A stretch of 64,000 bases of DNA from Actinoplanes lobatus. GTDB taxonomy: Bacteria; Actinomycetota; Actinomycetes; Mycobacteriales; Micromonosporaceae. Positions within the stretch are counted from its first letter, which is position 1. Every line of letters begins with the position of its first letter. The notes under the pieces are model-generated. The model did no database searches and had not been told where the DNA came from. It saw nothing but the letters and a program-made list of their open reading frames with translations. Both the position numbers and the translations under genes were made by a program. Location: contig NZ_JACHNC010000001.1 in NCBI RefSeq assembly GCF_014205215.1, positions 7,808,501-7,872,500 of the forward strand, in the 5' to 3' direction. Positions 58,315 to 64,000 of this stretch are shown piece after piece.

Positions 58315-60713
58315 TACTGGCAGGCCTCACACGATTCGGGGTTTTCCAGGGAACAGGCCTCGGCCGGCGTGAGCGCCGGGATGAGGGAGACCGGGGCGGT
58401 GACAGCGGGCGCGACCGCGACGGTGGCCTGCTGGATGCGGGTGGCCGGACGCGAGCGCAGGTAGTAGCTGGTCTTGAGACCGGCCTTCCAGGCGTACAGG
58501 TACATCGAGGAGAGCTTGTTGATGGTCGGTGCGGCCATGAACAGGTTCAACGATTGCGACTGGTCGATGAACGGGGCCCGGGCCGCCGCGAGTTCGATCA
58601 GCGCCTTCTGCGGCAGTTCCCAGGCGGTGCGGAACAGTTCCCGTACGTCGTCCGGCAGTTCGGCGATCGCCTGCACCGAGCCTTCGGCGCGCTTGATCTG
58701 CTCGCGGATGGCGGCGGTCCACAGTCCGCGGGACTTGAGTTCCCGTACCAGATAGGTGTTGATCTGAAGGAACTCGCCGGACATGGTCTCGCGTTTGAAC
58801 AGGTTGGACACCTGCGGCTCGATGCATTCGTAGGCGCCGGCGATGGACGCGATCGTCGCGGTCGGCGCGATGGCGATCAGCAGCGAGTTGCGCAGCCCGT
58901 GTGCGGCGATGGTCGATCGCAGCGCCTCCCACCGGTCGGTCTGCGTGACCTCGGCGCCCCACAGGTCCGGATGCAACTCACCCTTGGCGGCCCGGGTCTC
59001 GGGGTACGCCGGATGCGGGCCGACGGCGGCGGCGAGTTCGGCCGACGTCTCCAGGGCGGTCAGGAAGATCTCCTCCTGGACGCGGGTCGACAGGTCGCGG
59101 GCTTCGGCGGAGTCGAACGGCAGTCGCAGGGTGAAGAACGCGTCCTGCAAGCCCATCAGCCCGAGCCCGACCGGCCGCCACCGCGGGTTCGAGGCTGCGG
59201 CCTGCTGCGACGGGTAGTAGTTGATGTCGATGACCCGGTCCAGGTAGACGACCGCGGTCCGCACCGTCTCTCTCAACTTGACCCAGTCAACACCGTCAAC
59301 GTTGACGTGTTGACCCAGGTTGATCGAGCCGAGGTTGCAGACGGCTGTCTCGTCGTCGTTGTTGACCTCGAGGATCTCGGTGCACAGGTTCGACAGGTGG
59401 ATCACGTTGCCGGGCTCGCCCGTCTGGTTCGACAGCGAGTTCGAGCGGTCCTTGAACGTCATCCAGCCGTTGCCGGTCTGCGCCAGAGTGCGCATCATCC
59501 GGCCGTACAAGTCTCGGGCTTTGACGGTTTTGACGGCCTTCTTCTCGGCCGCCCGGTAGGCCTCGGTGAATTCGTCACCGAACAGGTCCGGCAGTGACGG
59601 GGCGTCGGACGGGTCGATGAGCGACCATTCGCCGTCGGCCTCGACGCGGCGCATGAACTCGTCCGGGATCCAGTTCGCCAGGTTCAGGTTGTGCGTGCGG
59701 CGGGACTCCTCGCCGGTGTTGTCGCGCAGTTCCAGGAACTCCTCGATGTCCGGGTGCCACGGCTCCAGGTAGACACATGCGGCGCCTTTGCGGCGGCCCC
59801 CCTGATTGACCGCCGCCACCCCGGCGTCGAGCGTTTTCAGGAACGGGACGATGCCGTTCGACTTCCCGTTGGTTCCGCGGATCAGGGCGCCCCGGCCGCG
59901 GATGCGTGACCAGGCGATGCCGATGCCGCCGGAGAACTTCGACAGTTTCGCGACCTGGTGGTAGCGCTCGTAGATCGAGTCCAGTTCGTCCTTCGGCGAG
60001 TCGACCAGGAAGCACGACGACATCTGGGTGTGCCGCGTGCCGGAGTTGAACAGCGTCGGCGAGCTGGGCAGATAGGCCAGCGAGGACATCAGCCGGTAGA
60101 AGCCGATCGCCTCCCGGGCGTCCTTGGACAGTCCGCAGGCGACCCGCAGCAGCCAGTACTGCGGGGTCTCCACGACCAGGCGGGACTGTGGGTGGCGCAG
60201 CAGGTAGCGGTCGGCGACGGTACGCAGGCCGAAGTACTCGAACCGCAGGTCACCGGCGGCGTCCACGGCGTCGTCGAGTTTGCGCGCGTTGCGGGCCACG
60301 AACGCCGCGGTATCGTCGCCGATCAGGCCGAGGCCGTGGCCGTAGCGGATCGACTGGCTGAAACTGGCGACGCCCTGACCGCGGACCTCCTTGTCGACGT
60401 ACGCGGCGAGCAGCCGGGCGGCGAGCTTCGAGTACTGCGGTTCCTCGCCGATCAGCTCGGCCGCCGTCTGGATCGACAGTTTGTCCAGCTCAGCGGTGGT
60501 CGCCCCGTCGTACAGGCCACTGATGGTCTTGGTCGCCACCCGCAGCGGGTCGACCTCACCGAGATCAGCGACCCACAACTCGACCGCCTTGACGATCTTG
60601 TTGACGTCGACCGGCTCCAGGTCGCCGTTTCTCTTGCGCACCTGCATCACATGGCGGCGCTGCTCCGGCACCACATGTCCGGTAGCCGGCGGATCCTGCG
60701 TAGCTGCTGTCAT
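58314..60713 (-). CDS. nrdA: Ribonucleotide reductase class I, large subunit
   Basis: A 799-residue R1 protein. Residues 20-110 form an ATP-cone (QVRKRNGDLEPVDVNKIVKA) for dATP control. The barrel holds SGTRHTQMSSCFLV (first redox cysteine), GRGALIRGTNGKSNGIVPFL, NLCTEIL with the active-site cysteine, and the radical-transfer tyrosines near SSMYLYAWKAGLKTSYYLRS. The C-terminal CEACQ provides the thiol pair for re-reduction. It makes deoxynucleotides with NrdB under aerobic conditions. The leader contains a cobalamin riboswitch; GAGGGGG lies before the ATG at 60713. Confidence 0.95.
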   Translation of the reverse strand: MTAATQDPPATGHVVPEQRRHVMQVRKRNGDLEPVDVNKIVKAVELWVADLGEVDPLRVATKTISGLYDGATTAELDKLSIQTAAELIGEEPQYSKLAARLLAAYVDKEVRGQGVASFSQSIRYGHGLGLIGDDTAAFVARNARKLDDAVDAAGDLRFEYFGLRTVADRYLLRHPQSRLVVETPQYWLLRVACGLSKDAREAIGFYRLMSSLAYLPSSPTLFNSGTRHTQMSSCFLVDSPKDELDSIYERYHQVAKLSKFSGGIGIAWSRIRGRGALIRGTNGKSNGIVPFLKTLDAGVAAVNQGGRRKGAACVYLEPWHPDIEEFLELRDNTGEESRRTHNLNLANWIPDEFMRRVEADGEWSLIDPSDAPSLPDLFGDEFTEAYRAAEKKAVKTVKARDLYGRMMRTLAQTGNGWMTFKDRSNSLSNQTGEPGNVIHLSNLCTEILEVNNDDETAVCNLGSINLGQHVNVDGVDWVKLRETVRTAVVYLDRVIDINYYPSQQAAASNPRWRPVGLGLMGLQDAFFTLRLPFDSAEARDLSTRVQEEIFLTALETSAELAAAVGPHPAYPETRAAKGELHPDLWGAEVTQTDRWEALRSTIAAHGLRNSLLIAIAPTATIASIAGAYECIEPQVSNLFKRETMSGEFLQINTYLVRELKSRGLWTAAIREQIKRAEGSVQAIAELPDDVRELFRTAWELPQKALIELAAARAPFIDQSQSLNLFMAAPTINKLSSMYLYAWKAGLKTSYYLRSRPATRIQQATVAVAPAVTAPVSLIPALTPAEACSLENPESCEACQ

Positions 60714-60850
60714 GTCTCGTCCCCCTCATCACGCCGGCCGAGGTCTCGGGTGCGCAGGAGGACGCCGCCGCGGCCCAGGAAGGGCCCGGCTGATGGCGTC
60801 GGCCGTCCCACGCGGCCTTCGACCGCCGCGCATCACTGTGGATGCACGGC

Positions 60851-61035
60851 GCGCTGGCAGGTCTTCGGACTCGTGGGCCTTGGGTAAAGCCGCCTACTGG
60901 CCGTCGCTTCCCAGGCTCTGACGAGCCCAGTGCTTCATGACGGCGGTCGTTCCCACTCACCGCTGCGGGGCAGTCCCGGTTTCACACCGGGTTCCCTGTT
61001 GCCTCGGACACACCCTGACGGGCGCGGCCGAACCA
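60851..61035 (-). promoter_or_regulatory. Cobalamin (B12) riboswitch of nrdAB
   Basis: Read on the minus strand, the leader shows the cobalamin aptamer core in order: GGGAACCCGGTGTGAAACCG (bases about 60995-60976), CTGCCCCGCAGCGGTGA just after, and the B12-box-like AGTCCGAAGACCTGCC (60871-60856), with GCCAGTAGGCGG-type joining elements between. It is placed between the promoter at 61050-61078 and nrdA. B12 riboswitches repressing class I nrd genes are known in Streptomyces, where a B12-dependent class II reductase takes over when cobalamin is present; the same logic is inferred here. Confidence 0.9.
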
Positions 61036-61049
61036 GCTGCGGGGAACAC

Positions 61050-61078
61050 CATATATGGGCGGCATCGGAAAGTCACAA
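61050..61078 (-). promoter_or_regulatory. Promoter of nrdAB
   Basis: On the minus strand TTGTGA (61078-61073), 17 bases and TATATG (61055-61050). Transcription would start near 61043, at the 5' edge of the riboswitch. The sequence CCATATATGG is also palindromic. Confidence 0.7.
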
Positions 61079-61107
61079 CCCCACATGGTGTGTCCAAACC
61101 GTCACCC

Positions 61108-61464
61108 TCATGGCGGCATCGTTCGTGGGGCGCCGACACCGGCATTGGCCAGGATCGCCGGCAGCAGGCCGGGAAAGCGCTTCTCCACGTCACGTGTGCG
61201 CAGCTCGCAGCAACGGAACCGGCCGGCCTGGCTCACGCGTACGAGACCGGCGGTGGTGAGAGTCCTCAGGTGATGGGAGAGGGTCTGGCCGGTCACCGGC
61301 ACGTCGAACGCACCCTGCACCACTCCCCCAGCGGTGGCCAACTGCCGGACGACCTCCAGCCGCACCGGGTCGCCGAGAGCGTCGAGCACCCTGCCGAGGT
61401 CGACGTCAGCAAGGTCGGGATGTGCCCAGCCCCGTGGCCGCCGTCTCCGCACGTCGTACCTCAT
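61108..61464 (-). CDS. ArsR-family transcriptional regulator
   Basis: A 118-residue winged-helix regulator: DLGRVLDALGDPVRLEVVRQL, then PVTGQTLSHHLRTLTTAGLVR with the recognition helix and wing. The C-terminus RFPGLLPAILANAG matches that of the ArsR protein at 17935-18276, so the two are paralogues of one subgroup. A cysteine pair CCEL lies in the wing region, but no classical metal box is seen. It ends 30 bases before the nrdAB promoter, in the same direction; whether it reads through is unknown. Divergent from a hypothetical gene at 61570. Confidence 0.85.
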   Translation of the reverse strand: MRYDVRRRRPRGWAHPDLADVDLGRVLDALGDPVRLEVVRQLATAGGVVQGAFDVPVTGQTLSHHLRTLTTAGLVRVSQAGRFRCCELRTRDVEKRFPGLLPAILANAGVGAPRTMPP

Positions 61465-61569
61465 CTCGTGACCCGCCTTCTCGCCGACTGTCCTTACCGG
61501 GTGAGTCGCTTCGGCGGAGCGTTCGGTTCCCGGATCGCCACCGGCCGGAAAGCCAATAATGGTCAGGTC

Positions 61570-62094
61570 ATGGGTGAGGATGAATTGAGCGCCGTTCGGC
61601 GACGACTTCCACGAGGATCGCGAACCTGGGGAATGGTGACCGGATTCCCGGCGGGTGCCGGGCGCGCGGGCATGGCGGTCGACGTCGGCGACCCGGTTCC
61701 CGGTTGGGTCGATGCGCTGGCGCTGCCGGAGGAGCCCTCGCAATGGCCGCCCGTCGGGCGTAAGGGCCTGTTCGAAGTACTCCAACATCGCGGGTTCGAG
61801 ATTCGGCTGCTTCCGCTCGACGCCGGCATGCGTGGCCGGGGCGCGCGGTCACACCGACGGTCGGGGTCGGAATGGGCGGCGATCGCGCGACGCCGGCCCG
61901 TGGGCGCCGTCCTCGACGCAACGGTCGAGCGCGTATTTCCGGGCAATCGCGAGTACACCGTCCACTTCGGCGAGGCCTACGAGACTGTCGAGTACGAAGG
62001 CACCCCGCCCGACCCCGGCGCCCGGGTGTCGCTCATGGTCGAAAAGCAGTCGGAGTGGACACGCTCGTTGATACTTCGCCCCTGCGACGAGTAG
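61570..62094 (+). CDS. Hypothetical protein with OB/S1-like C-terminus
   Basis: A 174-residue soluble, arginine-rich protein. The C-terminal 65 residues (PVGAVLDATVERVFPGNREY, TVHFGEAYETVEYEGTPPDP, GARVSLMVEKQSEWTRSLIL) have the strand order of a small beta barrel such as an S1/OB fold; this is a weak impression. No signal or membrane segment. ATG 61570 follows TAATGG (61557-61562) by seven bases, which may be a leaderless promoter. Divergent from the ArsR gene; possibly its target. Confidence 0.55.
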   Translation: MGEDELSAVRRRLPRGSRTWGMVTGFPAGAGRAGMAVDVGDPVPGWVDALALPEEPSQWPPVGRKGLFEVLQHRGFEIRLLPLDAGMRGRGARSHRRSGSEWAAIARRRPVGAVLDATVERVFPGNREYTVHFGEAYETVEYEGTPPDPGARVSLMVEKQSEWTRSLILRPCDE

Positions 62095-62220
62095 GGCGAT
62101 CATCCTGAGTCACCACAGTTTGATCTGGTCGGGGTCATTCCCCGTCCAGGTCAGTGGTGCCGCCTCCCAGTGCCGTTTCAAGCGCAACATCAAGAACATC
62201 GTAGGCTCGCCATGACCGGC

Positions 62221-62355
62221 TCAATCCTGAGGTGCTTGCCCTGCCAGCACGCGGCGCCGTCGCTCCTCGTAGTCGGAGGCAGTGAGAACACCGAGGTACT
62301 CGACGAGAAGCCCTTTTGACAGCCTGTCGATGCTCAGAACATCTGGCGAACTCAC
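62221..62355 (-). CDS. Tiny SHOCT-like protein
   Basis: Only 44 residues from GTG 62355. DRLSKGLLVEYLGVLTASDYEERRRRVL resembles a SHOCT-type short C-terminal domain (helix, LT turn, helix with EYE..R). TACGCT (62367-62362) lies six bases before the GTG, as in a leaderless promoter. The insertion sequence begins 75 bases upstream and does not enter the gene; the frame extending back into the element is an artefact. Confidence 0.4.
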   Translation of the reverse strand: MSSPDVLSIDRLSKGLLVEYLGVLTASDYEERRRRVLAGQAPQD

Positions 62356-62420
62356 CCGGGCAGCGTAGGCCAGTGAGCCGGCCGCGTGCACAACATCCGC
62401 CGACCGCCTACTTCGCGGCA

Positions 62421-62430
62421 GATCAATAAG
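62421..62430. repeat. Target site duplication, left
   Basis: GATCAATAAG is repeated at 63755-63764, directly outside both ends of the insertion sequence. Confidence 0.9.
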
Positions 62431-63754
62431 CAGGGCCCCGGCAAAGTCGTGACGGTGTCCGACTTGGGGGATCTGGAGTAGAAGCGCCGCTGTTGGGTGT
62501 AGCAAGACGGGCATGACCGGTTCGAAAGATCATCAAGGTTCCTACGCCACGATGATCTATCCGAAGTGAGTCATGCCCGCACTGCCATCATCGCTGATCT
62601 CCTCTTTGTCCTGCGCACCGGCTCTGACCGTGCCCGAAACCGCTGGCGGCCTGGTGGCAGTGCTCGATTGCCTGCCTGATCCGCGGGCACGTCGTGGGGT
62701 CCGGCACCGGTTGACGGCGGTAGTGATCGCAGCAGTCTGTGCCGTGATCGCCGGCTGCCGTTCCTATACGGCGATCGCCGAATGGGTCGCCGACGTTCCG
62801 GCCTCGACAGCTCTCGCCCTGGGTATCGCCCCTGACCGGCGCCCCTCTGAAGCGATGATCCGCCGATTGCTGCAGGCCCTCGATGCGCAGCTGCTGACCA
62901 CGGCGATCGCTGTCTGGCTCGTAGGCCGGGCCGAGACCTCGACAAGCCGGCAGGCCATCGCGGTCGACGGCAAGACACTGCGCGGATCCCGCACCGGCGA
63001 CAGCACCGCCCGGCACCTGCTGGCCGCCTGCGATCAGAACGCCGGCATGGTCCTGGCCAGCACCGATATCGACAGCAAGACCAATGAGATCACCCGATTC
63101 GCGCCTCTGCTGGACCAGATCGGCGACCTACGAGACGCCGTGATCACCGCCGACGCGATGCACTGCCAGCGCGAACACGTCGACTACCTCGCCGAACGGG
63201 GCGCCCATTGGATCCTGACCGTCAAAGGCAACCAACCGCACCTGCACAAACAGCTCTCCCGTCTGCCCTGGCGGCAAGTCCCGCAAGCTGCCCGCCAGGA
63301 TGACCGCGGCCACGGCCGCCGGGAGATCCGCACCCTGAGGATCGTGACCGTCGCCGCAGGCATCGACTTCCCGCATGCCGTCCAAGCCCTGCAGATCCGC
63401 CGTCGTAGACGCCGCCTCGACCAGCCACGGCGCTTCACCACCCAAACCGTCTACGCCATCACCGACCTACACGTCCACCAGGCAAAACCTGCCCAACTGG
63501 CAGCCTGGATCCGCGGGCACTGGACCATCGAAAACAAGATCCACTGGGTTCGCGACGTCACCTACGCAGAAGACCGCAGCCAAATCCGTACCGGCACCGG
63601 ACCACACGTCATGGCCGCCCTCCGCGACGCTGCCATCAGCGCATTACGGGCAGCCGGAACCACCAACATCGCCGCCGCCACCCGCCATCACGCCCGCGAC
63701 AGCAACCGCCCGTTGACACTCCTCGGCCTCATTTAGGACTTTGCCGGGGCCCTG
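62431..63754 (+). mobile_element. ISAs1-type insertion sequence, complete
   Basis: A 1324-base element bounded by perfect 18-base inverted repeats, CAGGGCCCCGGCAAAGTC at 62431-62448 and its complement at 63737-63754, and flanked by a 10-base target duplication (GATCAATAAG). It contains one intact transposase gene. Perfect ends and duplication show that the insertion is recent and came by transposition. The pre-insertion site lies in non-coding DNA upstream of the tiny SHOCT-like gene. Confidence 0.95.
62573..63736 (+). CDS. ISAs1-family DDE transposase
   Basis: A 387-residue DDE transposase. The N-terminal part (LVAVLDCLPDPRARRGVRHR, VCAVIAGCRSYTAIAEWVAD) is the ISAs1-associated domain. Catalytic residues: D in AIAVDGKTLRGS, D in VITADAMHCQ, E in HWTIENKIHWVRDVTYAED. 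The full length and lack of frameshift suggest activity. The stop codon lies just inside the right inverted repeat. Confidence 0.95.
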   Translation: MPALPSSLISSLSCAPALTVPETAGGLVAVLDCLPDPRARRGVRHRLTAVVIAAVCAVIAGCRSYTAIAEWVADVPASTALALGIAPDRRPSEAMIRRLLQALDAQLLTTAIAVWLVGRAETSTSRQAIAVDGKTLRGSRTGDSTARHLLAACDQNAGMVLASTDIDSKTNEITRFAPLLDQIGDLRDAVITADAMHCQREHVDYLAERGAHWILTVKGNQPHLHKQLSRLPWRQVPQAARQDDRGHGRREIRTLRIVTVAAGIDFPHAVQALQIRRRRRRLDQPRRFTTQTVYAITDLHVHQAKPAQLAAWIRGHWTIENKIHWVRDVTYAEDRSQIRTGTGPHVMAALRDAAISALRAAGTTNIAAATRHHARDSNRPLTLLGLI

Positions 63755-63764
63755 GATCAATAAG
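63755..63764. repeat. Target site duplication, right
   Basis: GATCAATAAG, identical to 62421-62430. Confidence 0.9.
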
Positions 63765-64000
63765 CGCTCGTATCGGGGGAACCGCGATGAGGGCACCGGA
63801 TCATGCATGGCCACCCGCCAGAGATCACAATTTGGCGATGGCCGCGAGATCTCCACTCGACGACATACGTGATCATTCACATTCGTCAGGCCGGACCGCG
63901 CATCCAGCTGACCGAAAGGATGAGTGCTCGCCATCGTTTCCCATGTAATTTCTCGATGCAACAACATGTTCCTTGCTTCTCGTTGCGCCACCCTATCGCG
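63765..64000. other. 236-base end of window without a recognised gene
   Basis: Less G+C-rich than the rest; no convincing coding sequence in any frame. Joined to the left flank of the insertion sequence it gives the original intergenic region. Confidence 0.4.

Noticed and set aside
62221..62514. 97-codon minus-strand frame running from the tiny SHOCT-like gene into the insertion sequence
   Set aside because: The element ends at 62431 with a target duplication, so the upstream part is transposon DNA; only the 44-codon frame from 62355 is plausible.
63644..63991. 115-codon minus-strand frame at the right end of the window
   Set aside because: It runs from flanking DNA through the inverted repeat into the antisense strand of the transposase; composition is not protein-like.

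Overview
The window is 64 kb of a high-GC actinobacterial chromosome. Codon third positions are almost all G or C, genes are joined by 4-base ATGA/GTGA overlaps, many starts appear leaderless (a TANNNT-type -10 box 6-7 bases before the start codon), F420-dependent LLM oxidoreductases are present, and a B12 riboswitch precedes class I ribonucleotide reductase genes. This fits a Micromonosporaceae-like organism such as Actinoplanes, but genus is an inference. There is no rRNA or tRNA gene, CRISPR array or prophage that I can see.

Layout. 0-6.7 kb: a tandem pair of DA1-like zinc peptidases, an ArsR-SRPBCC regulator, a secreted jellyroll protein, a PaaK-like adenylating enzyme and small hypothetical genes. 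7.0-10.0 kb: a three-gene module (DUF4062/TIR-like membrane protein, solute-binding plus vWA membrane protein, short helical protein). Its first and third genes share a RHIM-like amyloid-type motif, and it looks like an uncharacterised conflict or signalling system. 10.3-23.5 kb: accessory metabolism and self-regulated cassettes (CapA phosphatase, GNAT, DHFR-like reductase with HxlR, ketopantoate-reductase-like enzyme with TetR, ArsR-methyltransferase-Nudix operon, quinone oxidoreductase, LLM enzyme, TetR with FAD monooxygenase), then a decayed cyclic-phosphate-receiver gene and an FGE-like protein.

23.5-29.4 kb: a short macro-domain gene, then an overlapping operon LRR protein - MoxR ATPase - metallopeptidase/vWA protein, facing a convergent gene that joins a BRCT-like region to LRRs. 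29.5-37.3 kb: a DUF4360-type secreted protein, a polytopic alpha/beta-hydrolase-like protein, and a 1364-residue STAND ATPase with TPRs, coupled to a small two-helix membrane protein. 37.5-44.2 kb: a six-gene minus-strand operon (class III aminotransferase, Zn dehydrogenase, GT2, inositol-monophosphatase-like enzyme, cellulose-synthase-like GT2, LLM enzyme) ending in a strong hairpin. It looks like a small amino-sugar or aminocyclitol pathway. 45.2-49.2 kb: two secreted GH43 hemicellulases behind a CebR-like operator.

49.4-57.3 kb: a TPR protein resembling TPR-CHAT proteins but without the CHAT protease, a membrane-fused NNMT-like methyltransferase, a PlsC acyltransferase, a 5'-damaged lectin-NlpC/P60 gene and two hypothetical genes. 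57.3-61.1 kb: nrdA-nrdB behind a cobalamin riboswitch with a recognisable promoter. 61.1-64 kb: an ArsR gene, a hypothetical gene, a tiny SHOCT-like gene and an intact ISAs1-type insertion sequence with perfect 18-bp ends and a 10-bp target duplication.

Three gene sets look most like undescribed systems: the RHIM-like/DUF4062/vWA module, the LRR-MoxR-vWA operon with its BRCT-LRR neighbour, and the STAND-TPR pair. All assignments rest on motif recognition by eye; no database search was run.
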